Of a stretch of DNA of 64,000 bases, positions 42,936 to 50,793 are shown in pieces. The first letter of the stretch is position 1, and each line of letters begins with the position of its first letter. The notes under the pieces are model-generated. The model saw only the letters and a program-made list of their open reading frames with translations. It made no database searches and was not told the origin of the DNA. Source of the stretch: a virus; IMG/VR virus record IMGVR_UViG_3300032294_001352, positions 1 to 64,000 of that record. One strand, 5' to 3'. The translations under genes were made by a program, and so were the position numbers.

Positions 42936-43928
42936 TTATTCACTCTTGCGACGTTTGCTCATCTTGCGAACTGGTGGCTTTATGTTTGGCACAGGCATCG
43001 TGGTATCTGGTCGCCGAGTTGGCGTTGGCTTTGGATACACAGGCATTGTGGTATCCGGCTTGCGAGTTGGCTTGGGCATTGGTGGTGGAGGAAGTGCCTT
43101 GCTCATCTTCTTTGCCGCACTACCCTTGCTGCCAACGTTCTTGGCACTTGTTGGTCGGCCCATGATGGCACCAGATGGCATTTGCTCTACGACCATGGGC
43201 TTCTTTGCATTAGCAGCCGACATCATAGGAGCAGCATCATTCCATCGCTGCGCATCAATTTTGTCTTTGTTGCCTTTGCTCATCATGCCTTTTTTCGTAT
43301 TGAACATGACCAACTTCTTGTCAATCTCGCTTTTGGTTGACTTGCCGCCCTTACTCATCTTAGTCGGATGTGACTCAGGTGCTTTCTGGCCATCAATGTA
43401 CGCGCCTTGGCCTTTACCCATTCCCATTCCACGACTCATTCCAACTGGTTTGCCGCCACTCATGACTGGTCGTGTGATAGGTTTTGGTGCTGGCATTGGT
43501 CGTGGCTGATTTGGCATTCCAGGCATAGGCATTCCAGGCTTTGGTGGCATTGTCACCTTGCTCATACCCTTGGCCATCTTACCCATCCCACCACACTTAC
43601 ACATAGCACCCTTGCGCATCTTACTGCCGCACTCAGGACAACTCATACCCTTGGCCATTTTGCCATAGGTATCCATCTCCACAAGGAGATCTGGATCGTA
43701 ATCACGGATAACATCCTTTTCACTGCGATACGCAGCATCCTCTTTCTTCTTACGAGGCATGGGCTTTCCTTTCTGAAACGGATTCATTCCGCTCCGCAAA
43801 TCCACCGGTGGCGTGCGCATCAGTGATGAACTGGTGTTGAACACGCCTGACTGCGGCATTGGACTAGATACTATCGTGCCACGAAGTGGCGTACGATACA
43901 GTGGAGATTGATCACGACGCTTATTCAT
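42936..43928 (-). CDS. Basic Met/Lys/Gly/Pro-rich protein with zinc-ribbon motif, 330 aa
   Basis: Low-complexity and very basic. Contains CPECGSKMRKGAMCKCGG (two Cys pairs), MPMPGMPN repeats and the module RPTSAKNVGSKGSAAKKM with QRWNDAAPMMSAANAKKP, both also in the gene at 44137. The end has PKPTPTRRPDTTMPV repeats. The start at 43928 overlaps the upstream gene and has no good ribosome site; ATGs at 43790 or 43760 (after AAGGAAAG) are possible alternatives. Function unknown. Confidence 0.68.
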   Translation of the reverse strand: MNKRRDQSPLYRTPLRGTIVSSPMPQSGVFNTSSSLMRTPPVDLRSGMNPFQKGKPMPRKKKEDAAYRSEKDVIRDYDPDLLVEMDTYGKMAKGMSCPECGSKMRKGAMCKCGGMGKMAKGMSKVTMPPKPGMPMPGMPNQPRPMPAPKPITRPVMSGGKPVGMSRGMGMGKGQGAYIDGQKAPESHPTKMSKGGKSTKSEIDKKLVMFNTKKGMMSKGNKDKIDAQRWNDAAPMMSAANAKKPMVVEQMPSGAIMGRPTSAKNVGSKGSAAKKMSKALPPPPMPKPTRKPDTTMPVYPKPTPTRRPDTTMPVPNIKPPVRKMSKRRKSE

Positions 43929-44133
43929 CCCAGTGCTTTCGTGGGCGCTGGTATGAACCAACTTGCAAGTGCTTGACGGACACCTCACGCAGTTTCTCTG
44001 GAAACGTGTCAAACGTCTGTGCCTTTGGTGGTGTCCGGTAGTTGGGCGCACGTTGGCCAAATGCATTGGCCTCATTGTACGTGCTGGCTTGCGGCACCTT
44101 GGTGTTAGCAGTCGTGCTTGATGGCTTAGACAT
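43921..44133 (-). CDS. Small basic protein with VGSY motif, 70 aa
   Basis: Disordered, Thr/Ser/Lys-rich. Near the end it has VSVKHLQVGSYQR, the same peptide type as SVSRLQVGSYKT and ISRLEVGSYEAG in the gene at 44794. No domain recognised. AAGG lies before the start. Confidence 0.65.
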   Translation of the reverse strand: MSKPSSTTANTKVPQASTYNEANAFGQRAPNYRTPPKAQTFDTFPEKLREVSVKHLQVGSYQRPRKHWDE

Positions 44134-44136
44134 CTG

Positions 44137-44781
44137 CTAGCCTTTCTTGCGTGGGCGCATCGCCTTGGTCAGATCTGCACTTGCAGGCTTCCCATTGATG
44201 AATGCGCCTTGGCCTTTTGCCATCTTCTGTGAAGTACTTCCTTTGCTGCCCACGTTCTTTGCGCTAGTTGGCCGAGCAAGGATTTTTCCTTTGTTTGGGC
44301 CTTTGCTATCTAGGCTAGATGGCTGCATGGTAACGACAAGTGGACCTTGCTTTGCATTTGCCGCACTCATATTGTTGGCTGTGTTGGCCCATTGTTGTGC
44401 ATCTTGCATTGCTTGACCACGAGGCGTTCGTTTGATTCCACCCCAGTACACCTCAGTGTCTTTGGGATTTTGAGGAATATTCACGACTTTACTGACTTTG
44501 CGATTTGATGACGTTGATGATGCCGCACTCTTGACCATTCCTTTGGTTCGTCCACGATTAGGTTTGGCGCGCGACTCAAACATCATTGGTTCTTTCTCAG
44601 TGTAATACCGAGTACCAGTCTGATTGGAGATAGCGCGTGCTGGAACTTCTTGCATCATCATTCCAGCCGTGTTCTTTCCCTCAAGTTTTGCACCTGCAGC
44701 AGCCCAGTTCCTTGCCTCTTGCCGCACGCGTGGCAGTGGCGTTGCATCCTCAATAGGTTCAGTATTGCGTCGCTTCTTCAT
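44137..44781 (-). CDS. Basic low-complexity protein, 214 aa
   Basis: Starts MKKRRNTEPIEDATPL behind GTGGAG. Residues about 130-200 carry QQWANTANNMSAANAKQ and ARPTSAKNVGSKGSTSQKMAKGQGAFINGK; the gene at 42936 has close copies in the same order, including KGQGAYIDGQ. So these proteins share building blocks. Predicted mostly disordered. Function unknown. Confidence 0.7.
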   Translation of the reverse strand: MKKRRNTEPIEDATPLPRVRQEARNWAAAGAKLEGKNTAGMMMQEVPARAISNQTGTRYYTEKEPMMFESRAKPNRGRTKGMVKSAASSTSSNRKVSKVVNIPQNPKDTEVYWGGIKRTPRGQAMQDAQQWANTANNMSAANAKQGPLVVTMQPSSLDSKGPNKGKILARPTSAKNVGSKGSTSQKMAKGQGAFINGKPASADLTKAMRPRKKG

Positions 44782-44793
44782 TGTGCTCTCCAC

Positions 44794-45744
44794 TTATTTC
44801 TCTGACGGAGTGTTACCAGCCTTGGGATTGGTCTTGTATGAACCAACCTGCAGCCGTGACACGCTCACATCCTTAAAGCCACGATCCGGCACGTTGTCAT
44901 TGGTTTCCGTGTACTGCGTCTTCTTTGCGGCATTCAAGCCTTTGGTCCACGGACCACGACCAGTCTGCGTCTTTCCGGCCTCATACGAACCAACTTCCAA
45001 CCGGCTAATGCTTGGAGTCTTAGCATCCGTTGGATTGGCAATCTTCTGAATACGATCCCCGTTACCCATGGTGGTCATTCCTTTCTTGATGGTAGCAGTA
45101 CGCTGCCCAGTTGTCATACCTTTTTCCATCTTTGCCGCATCTTTACCACGAGGCATTCTGATGGGTGGAAGTATATCCCGATATTTGGTGTGCAACTCAT
45201 AAAAGTTGTACTTCCCTGGCTTGATGGTAACACCCTTGAATGTTACCGGTTTCTTCAGTTCAAAATTACCCCTGTCATCTGGTTGCGTAGCGATTGGTTT
45301 TAACCACGCTGGTAATTGTGGAAACTTAGATGGTTTTGGTCGTGGATTATTTGGATTCCAAAGATTCCTATCATCTTGTGCCGCAGGTTTAGGTGCACTT
45401 ACACTTGCACTTGATGATGGCTTAGGAGCAGGTGTTGACGTTGGCTTTGGAGCGGATACCGTTGACGTTGGTGTACTTACTCGTGGTGGTGTCATGCGTG
45501 ATGCAACCGTAGGAGCAGGAGTAACTGCCGCTTGCACAGTAGGCTTGGGTAACTGTGGAGTTGCAGATGGCATTGACTGAGATGGTTTGGCTGGCTGAAA
45601 TGGGAGCAACGGCTTTCCATACTGGGGCTTGGTTGATCCCTGATTCATAGGTATTGCAGCGTTCTTGTGCATCCGCTTGTTCGCACAGGTGCAATTCTTC
45701 ATGCCGCATACCGGACAAATCCCCTTGCGCGTATGTTTGGCCAA
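44794..45744 (-). CDS. Pro/Thr/Ser-rich protein with Cys motif, 316 aa, TTG start
   Basis: First gene of the minus-strand island. Starts at TTG (no in-frame ATG fits; GGGGGTGA lies upstream) and reads MAKHTRKGICPVCGMKNCTCANKRM, a possible zinc site. A Pro/Thr/Ser linker (about 60-130) follows, then a small folded part (FELKKPVTFKGVTIKPGKYNFYELHTKYRD, about 165-195) and two copies of the RL.VGSY peptide near the end. Confidence 0.72.
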   Translation of the reverse strand: MAKHTRKGICPVCGMKNCTCANKRMHKNAAIPMNQGSTKPQYGKPLLPFQPAKPSQSMPSATPQLPKPTVQAAVTPAPTVASRMTPPRVSTPTSTVSAPKPTSTPAPKPSSSASVSAPKPAAQDDRNLWNPNNPRPKPSKFPQLPAWLKPIATQPDDRGNFELKKPVTFKGVTIKPGKYNFYELHTKYRDILPPIRMPRGKDAAKMEKGMTTGQRTATIKKGMTTMGNGDRIQKIANPTDAKTPSISRLEVGSYEAGKTQTGRGPWTKGLNAAKKTQYTETNDNVPDRGFKDVSVSRLQVGSYKTNPKAGNTPSEK

Positions 45745-45763
45745 AGCATCACCCCCTTTCAGT

Positions 45764-45790
45764 GAATTGTACTCTATACGTATAATAAAT
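45764..45790. promoter_or_regulatory. AT-rich divergent promoter region
   Basis: Plus strand has a perfect TATAAT (45781-45786) but only a weak -35. Minus strand has TTGACG with TATAGA 16 bases on. The segment separates the minus-strand island from the terminase-like gene, so it probably fires both ways. Confidence 0.5.
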
Positions 45791-45820
45791 CATACGTCAA
45801 TAGATTGTATGGAGGAATAG

Positions 45821-46366
45821 ATGGCAAAGCAGCAGAAAACATCACCAAAAGCCATAAAAGCAGCAGAAACTGCGTTGCGTGCCTTGGAACTGCGTAAGGC
45901 CGGAGCAACCTACGAAACCATAGCCCAGATGCTCGGCTATGCGTCTAAGTCAACGGCTTTCACGGCTGTCAACAGAATCATGAGTCAAACCAAACGCGAG
46001 GCAACCAAAGAAGCGTTTGAGATGGAACTGCGGCGCCTAGATGATTTGATGATGACGCTCTGGCCACTGGCGCGTGCTGGTGACAACATGGCTGCCATTG
46101 ATCGAGTGCTCAGAATCATGGAACGTCGTGCCAAACTGCTTGGCCTAGACGCACCTGAGAAATCACAGCAGCAGATTCAGCAGATTATCCGTGTGCAGTA
46201 TGAAGACGTACAATTCCAGCCCACGGAGTTTGAACCAGATGTTCCACTGCCGCAGTTAAACGCACCAACCGTAGAAGTGGTCTACGAGGATGAGGCTGAA
46301 GAAACACTTGATGATGAGCATATGATAGAAGAAGATGAACAAGATGATGACGATCGTGAGGATTGA
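45821..46366 (+). CDS. Terminase small subunit-like DNA-binding protein, 181 aa
   Basis: N-terminal helix-turn-helix (about 20-60: LELRKAGATYETIAQMLGYASKSTAFTAVNRIM) and a helical part with RRLDDLMMTLWPLARAGDNMAAIDRVLRIMERRAKLLGLD, the layout of small terminase proteins that recognise the packaging site. The last 50 residues are strongly acidic. The large subunit is not next to it and not seen in the window. A phage HTH regulator is the alternative. GGAGG precedes the ATG. Confidence 0.65.
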   Translation: MAKQQKTSPKAIKAAETALRALELRKAGATYETIAQMLGYASKSTAFTAVNRIMSQTKREATKEAFEMELRRLDDLMMTLWPLARAGDNMAAIDRVLRIMERRAKLLGLDAPEKSQQQIQQIIRVQYEDVQFQPTEFEPDVPLPQLNAPTVEVVYEDEAEETLDDEHMIEEDEQDDDDRED

Positions 46367-46368
46367 TT

Positions 46369-46827
46369 ATGGGGCGCAATCGAAAAAAGTCTGGCGTAGG
46401 CGCAGTGACTGCGGCACCGGCACCACCGGAGCGTGGTGGTGAGCGTGTGCGAATGGATCGTGCGTTCAATCAACTTCCGGTGGATCGCATCATTCAAGAA
46501 CTGCGTGACAACGTCAGTTTTAACCTACCAGACGTAGAAGACACGTACCGTGAGCGTGACACCGGATTCTCTATAGATAACCGTCAGGAAATGCAAGACT
46601 TCATTGACCAGTTGATGAGTGCGAAGCGGCAAGATGGTTCATGGGATATGAACGCACTGGATGCAGCAGCGCAATACTTCCAAGACGCTCCGTCACGCGA
46701 AGTGTTTTTCCCTGATAATAAAGCAAGAATTGGTGACTTTGGTGAGGAACTGGCTGGCTTCTTACGAGATGTGCGGCAAGCGTATGAACGTGGTGGTGAC
46801 GAGGCAGTTCGTCAGTTAGGAGTGTAG
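46369..46827 (+). CDS. MGRN-family protein G, 152 aa
   Basis: Starts MGRNRKKSGVGAVTAAPAPP. The middle SAKRQDGSWDMNALDAAAQYFQDAP corresponds to DARNADGTFNMDAIAAAAQRY in the protein at 5096, and the later FGEELAGFLRDVRQAYERGG to its next helix, so it is a short version of that protein. Start overlaps the end of the acidic terminase-like gene region; GAGGATTG is the ribosome site. Confidence 0.82.
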   Translation: MGRNRKKSGVGAVTAAPAPPERGGERVRMDRAFNQLPVDRIIQELRDNVSFNLPDVEDTYRERDTGFSIDNRQEMQDFIDQLMSAKRQDGSWDMNALDAAAQYFQDAPSREVFFPDNKARIGDFGEELAGFLRDVRQAYERGGDEAVRQLGV

Positions 46828-46828
46828 T

Positions 46829-47725
46829 ATGCCATTTGTGATGCAAGAGCGACCAGACGGCCGGATTAACGTCGTCAATCCAATTACTGGGGAAGTCAAA
46901 GGCACGCACAAGAACAAGCGGCAAGCGTTGGCACAGATGCGTGCGTTGTACGCCAATGTACCAGATGCAATGCAGAAGCGTCGTAACAATGAACCGACCA
47001 ATCCGCAACTGTGGATGCAGGCCAAGAACCAGGCTAAGCGTCGATTCACGGTGTATCCATCAGCCTATGCCAATGCGTGGGCAGCACGGTGGTATAAGGA
47101 GCATGGAGGTGGATGGAAAGAAGCATCATCACCACCGACGGAAACGCGTGATCCACGGAGCGTACAGAAAGATCTGCGTGAGTGGTTTAAGGAAGACTGG
47201 GTGGACATCTCTAAGCCTATCCGTGAGAACGGAAAGATTGTTGGCTATGAGCAATGCGGCAGGGCTGAGGCTGAGGCCTCTGAGGGTGGTTATCCCAAGT
47301 GTCTGCCCAAAGCCAAAGCAATGAAGTTGTCAGAGATGGACCGGTTGAAACTGATTGCACGGAAGCGTCGTGCTGGTACGCCAACGGATGGCAAACCTAT
47401 CATGACAAGCAGCATGACGAAGAAAGCGGCAACGGCTAAGGCACTCTTACAGAAGATGCAGCGGATGTATCAACCTGAGGAATGGGTGGACATTACCAAG
47501 CCTATCCGTGACAACGCAGGATTGATTGTGGGCTTTCAAGATGTCACCTACAAAAAGGAAGCCAAGTTTCCTATGCGTCGTCAGCAGGCTGTCAAGATGA
47601 CGGAGCAAGAGCGGCAAGCACTTATCCGCAATCGCTTTGGCCACATGCTTACGGATGATGGTGTACCAGTTGCGTCAAAGAAAGAAAAGACCATGAAGAA
47701 GTATGGTCGGTACAAGCGTCAGTAG
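46829..47725 (+). CDS. DUF5872-like basic protein, 298 aa
   Basis: Contains TVYPSAYANAWAARWYKEHGGGWK (about 72-92), EDWVDISKPIRENGKIVGYEQCGRAEA (about 126-152) and GGYPKCLPKAKAMKLSEMDR, the order seen in DUF5872 proteins of phages and large viruses (Trp/Asp, CGR, YPxCxP). The WVDI.KPIR block is repeated at about 213-224. Function of the family is unknown. Very basic C-terminus. AGGAG present. Confidence 0.65.
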   Translation: MPFVMQERPDGRINVVNPITGEVKGTHKNKRQALAQMRALYANVPDAMQKRRNNEPTNPQLWMQAKNQAKRRFTVYPSAYANAWAARWYKEHGGGWKEASSPPTETRDPRSVQKDLREWFKEDWVDISKPIRENGKIVGYEQCGRAEAEASEGGYPKCLPKAKAMKLSEMDRLKLIARKRRAGTPTDGKPIMTSSMTKKAATAKALLQKMQRMYQPEEWVDITKPIRDNAGLIVGFQDVTYKKEAKFPMRRQQAVKMTEQERQALIRNRFGHMLTDDGVPVASKKEKTMKKYGRYKRQ

Positions 47726-47739
47726 CACTGAGGAAACAC

Positions 47740-48567
47740 ATGGGAAGAAATCGCAAACCATCTCGGGAAGTTGCAGCACCTGCGGCAAGTGTGGAGTCCG
47801 TGAGCAAACGGATTAACACCACGCTTGAAGACGCACTCTGGTCCATGTCCACACAAGGCCTCATCTATGATGGCGAGTACGTGGTGCGTGACAATCTGGC
47901 CGACGAAGCCTTTCGAGATGGAATGCGTTATCTGGGGCTGAATCCAGATCGGCCTCGCGATGTGGAGATTATTGCGGCAGCCATAGGAATCTTTGGCGAG
48001 GAAGAAAGTGACATCTACGTGCGCCCAGCAGATGCTCAGTACGATATGGGAATCATATCCATGAGCATGGCTGCAGAAGCCCAACGTGGATTCAAAGTGC
48101 TGCCAGATAAAGTGGTCGTGGAAAACGTGTCATTTGCCAAAGGCCTCACTCCGTCAGACAACATTGGCTATGCAATGCTCGTGCGGCAAGCGTGGGCACT
48201 CCGAAAGATCGGTGAGCGATTAGGCAAACCAGTGGTAGTCAGCACGTCAGCACTCAGTGATGATGACTACTGGAAAGGCGTGCAAGTGTGGCCAAAGATG
48301 GGCTACAACTTCCCACTCACAGGTATTATCCGTGAGCGTGCCATGGCCAATGGCTTCCAAGCACGCAACACTCCGGAACTGATGACTGAAGTCAATGCCG
48401 CAGGCGAAACAGGATACGATGCGTGGGGCAGGATCGTTAGTGAGGCGTTGAAATACATGCCAGACAAAGAACTCCGTATCCGTGGCAGCATGACGGTGAC
48501 GGATGACAATGATACTGGACTTCAGGTGTTGTTGAACTATGGGCGGCAAAAAGGAATATTGGAGTAG
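47740..48567 (+). CDS. MGRN-family protein H, 275 aa, with GNAT-like domain
   Basis: Starts MGRNRKPSREVAAPA. Shares MRYLGLNPDRPRDVEIIAAAIGI with the 3549 protein and the domain IGYAMLVRQAWALRKIGERLG ... VQVWPKMGYNF ... LMTEVNAAGETGYDAW with the other members. It ends GLQVLLNYGRQKGILE, as in the protein at 49696. GAGG precedes the start. First of three tandem full-length copies. Confidence 0.83.
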   Translation: MGRNRKPSREVAAPAASVESVSKRINTTLEDALWSMSTQGLIYDGEYVVRDNLADEAFRDGMRYLGLNPDRPRDVEIIAAAIGIFGEEESDIYVRPADAQYDMGIISMSMAAEAQRGFKVLPDKVVVENVSFAKGLTPSDNIGYAMLVRQAWALRKIGERLGKPVVVSTSALSDDDYWKGVQVWPKMGYNFPLTGIIRERAMANGFQARNTPELMTEVNAAGETGYDAWGRIVSEALKYMPDKELRIRGSMTVTDDNDTGLQVLLNYGRQKGILE

Positions 48568-48570
48568 CAC

Positions 48571-49692
48571 ATGGGCAGGAATCGACGTAAAGCCGGAGTA
48601 GGTGCTGTGGAGCGTGCAGTCTATGACATCTTTGGCAACATCATTGGCCAAGAAGATGACGTTGCTCCTACTCCTACGGAAACCATCACTACCATATCCG
48701 ATCCTGACTTTGAACACGTAGATACCACCGTGTTCAATCCTGTGGCATACTCTGCAACGTTACAAACTATGCTCAAAGAGCAATATGCTGATATGAATCA
48801 AGTGATCTCTATAGGAATGGAGTATTTGAAATCTATATCTGGCAATTCTCAGGATGACTGGATAATAAATAACATGCCGCAAGTACAAACTGTAAAAGGA
48901 ATGATTGCATTAGGATTAGATCCTCAAGTACCGTCTGATAGACGTTTATATACTGATTTAATATCAGGAACAAGCAATTTTTATTCAGGTAAGTGGAATC
49001 CCTCACCTGAAGAAAGAAAGGAAATGCGAAAGCAAGATGCATCTGTACCTGATACTGGAGATGTAGAGTTTGAAGTAGGATTCAGCAGACGCATTAAAGT
49101 AGATAATCCAACAAAAGTAGTAATATCCAATGTGTCATTTTCAGCATCAAAGACTGCTCCTCCAGGAATTGGCTATATGATGATTGCACGTCAGATTAGT
49201 GCCGCGCGTCAACTTGCAAAAAAATTAGGAAAACCAGTAGAGATTGAAACAACTGCTCATAACTCAGAACAATCACAAAAAACAAAGAAGGGTAATACCG
49301 GTTTTCACGTTTGGCCAAAACTTGGCTATGTCTTTGAGATTCCTGAAACCGTCAAAGTTGAATTGCGTCGCATGGGATTTACAGACAAACAAATGAACAA
49401 TTCAGCAACACTGATGCAAAGCCGAAATCCACAAGGCCAACTTGGTTTTGACGTGTGGAGTAAAGCACTAGTAGCAGAAGGTGATAGTAAGTGGGCTGTG
49501 AATGGAAGAACAGTCATAAATCCGAATGCATCAACACCATCACCTGCTGAGCAAGTCACGATTGCCTACGGAAAGCGCAAAGGCTATCTCAAAATGCAGC
49601 AGAATAAGCGGCAAAACAATGACGTGTTCCTCAGTTCAGAAGATGACGCAATCCTACGTGACGTGTGGGCTTCCATGGGAAGATTGGAGTAG
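48571..49692 (+). CDS. MGRN-family protein I, 373 aa, AT-rich core
   Basis: Starts MGRNRRKAGVGAVERAVYDIFGNIIGQ and ends SSEDDAILRDVWASMG, matching its neighbours. The central part (about 48760-49330) is clearly richer in A/T and uses codons such as AGA, TTA and ATA that neighbours avoid, so it may come from another phage by recombination. It holds the GNAT-like signature (IGYMMIARQISAARQLAKKLG ... FHVWPKLGYVF). AGTAGC with GGAG upstream. Confidence 0.85.
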   Translation: MGRNRRKAGVGAVERAVYDIFGNIIGQEDDVAPTPTETITTISDPDFEHVDTTVFNPVAYSATLQTMLKEQYADMNQVISIGMEYLKSISGNSQDDWIINNMPQVQTVKGMIALGLDPQVPSDRRLYTDLISGTSNFYSGKWNPSPEERKEMRKQDASVPDTGDVEFEVGFSRRIKVDNPTKVVISNVSFSASKTAPPGIGYMMIARQISAARQLAKKLGKPVEIETTAHNSEQSQKTKKGNTGFHVWPKLGYVFEIPETVKVELRRMGFTDKQMNNSATLMQSRNPQGQLGFDVWSKALVAEGDSKWAVNGRTVINPNASTPSPAEQVTIAYGKRKGYLKMQQNKRQNNDVFLSSEDDAILRDVWASMGRLE

Positions 49693-49695
49693 CAG

Positions 49696-50769
49696 ATGGG
49701 CAGAAACCGGAAAAAGGCTGGTGTGGGCGCGGTTGAACGTGCTATCTACGATATTTTTGGCAACGTGATTGGCCAAGAAGATGAGAATGCGGCACCTGCT
49801 CCGGTGAGCGATCAACCAGTCATTCTTACCGGAGCGGAACTCACGCGCCAGTTAGGTGACACCAGTGGATTCTCACCCAATGTCCGGAAGTTGTTCACTG
49901 ACGTGGAATCACCTATCGTCACCAATGATCCGCGCGTACAAAAGAACATGCGGCAACTGGGATTGGATGACACCAATCCTGAGCATCGCCGAATCTTTCG
50001 CATTCTGTTTGGCTTACATGAAGGCACTGGGAAAATGGAGCATCCCAATCCGGCCATCTTGGTGAATGATGACCAAGAGATTATAGACGCCGATGCCGCA
50101 TTCTCCGTTGGATCACGTGGGAAGTTCGCAGGTGTGGATCGTGCAGCAAACTCCACAATGCGTCTGGCCATCATCAAAGGCGATAACGTCATCATTGAGA
50201 ATCACACCTACGTGATGACGGATCCGAATGAGCAGATGCAAGGTGCTGGCTATGCCATGCTCCGGATGCAGGCCTATGCCGCACGCAGACTCAATGAGAT
50301 AACTGGGCGCAACGTCACCATCCGGACCACAGCACTCTCACGAGATGCACGGCTTGATCCGAATGGGATAGAGTGGGTGGGTGCGCATACGTGGCCAAAG
50401 TTAGGCTATGACTTTGACTTCAACGATCCGCGCGTGCCTAGTGATTTGGTGGAATCACTCCGTGCCGCAGGCTTCAAGAGTATGCGTAGCAGCGACTTGA
50501 TGAGTGAAGTCAACGCAGATGGTGAGCGTGGCTATGACGTGTGGCCGTTCATTGTGGATGAGATTCTAAGCATTGATGGCCAACTGAGCATGAAAGGCAC
50601 CATGAACGTCACCAATGACAACGATCGTGGACTCCAAGTCATGCAGAACTATGGGCGGCAAAAGGGAATCGTTAAGGGTGGCACGACGCGCAACGTGGGT
50701 GGCGTGGATGGGATTACACTGACTGGGATGGATAACGATATTCTTCGCCAACTGTGGCAGCAGATATAG
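49696..50769 (+). CDS. MGRN-family protein J, 357 aa, with GNAT-like domain
   Basis: Starts MGRNRKKAGVGAVERAIYDIFGNVIGQEDE, nearly the same first 30 residues as the previous gene. Then LGLDDTNPEHRRIFRILFGL, GAGYAMLRMQAYAARRLNEITG, HTWPKLGYDFDF, LMSEVNADGERGYDVW and GLQVMQNYGRQKGIV, followed by the tail GMDNDILRQLWQQI. It is the most complete example of the family's modules. Strong GGAG. Confidence 0.85.
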   Translation: MGRNRKKAGVGAVERAIYDIFGNVIGQEDENAAPAPVSDQPVILTGAELTRQLGDTSGFSPNVRKLFTDVESPIVTNDPRVQKNMRQLGLDDTNPEHRRIFRILFGLHEGTGKMEHPNPAILVNDDQEIIDADAAFSVGSRGKFAGVDRAANSTMRLAIIKGDNVIIENHTYVMTDPNEQMQGAGYAMLRMQAYAARRLNEITGRNVTIRTTALSRDARLDPNGIEWVGAHTWPKLGYDFDFNDPRVPSDLVESLRAAGFKSMRSSDLMSEVNADGERGYDVWPFIVDEILSIDGQLSMKGTMNVTNDNDRGLQVMQNYGRQKGIVKGGTTRNVGGVDGITLTGMDNDILRQLWQQI

Positions 50770-50793
50770 GCGGCATGTAGATAGGAGATTGCT

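Noticed and set aside
39524-43509. Many long open frames on the plus strand opposite the Thr/Pro-rich genes
   Set aside because: They are antisense reflections of low-complexity coding repeats (Val/Gly/Ala-rich), without ribosome sites or known domains.
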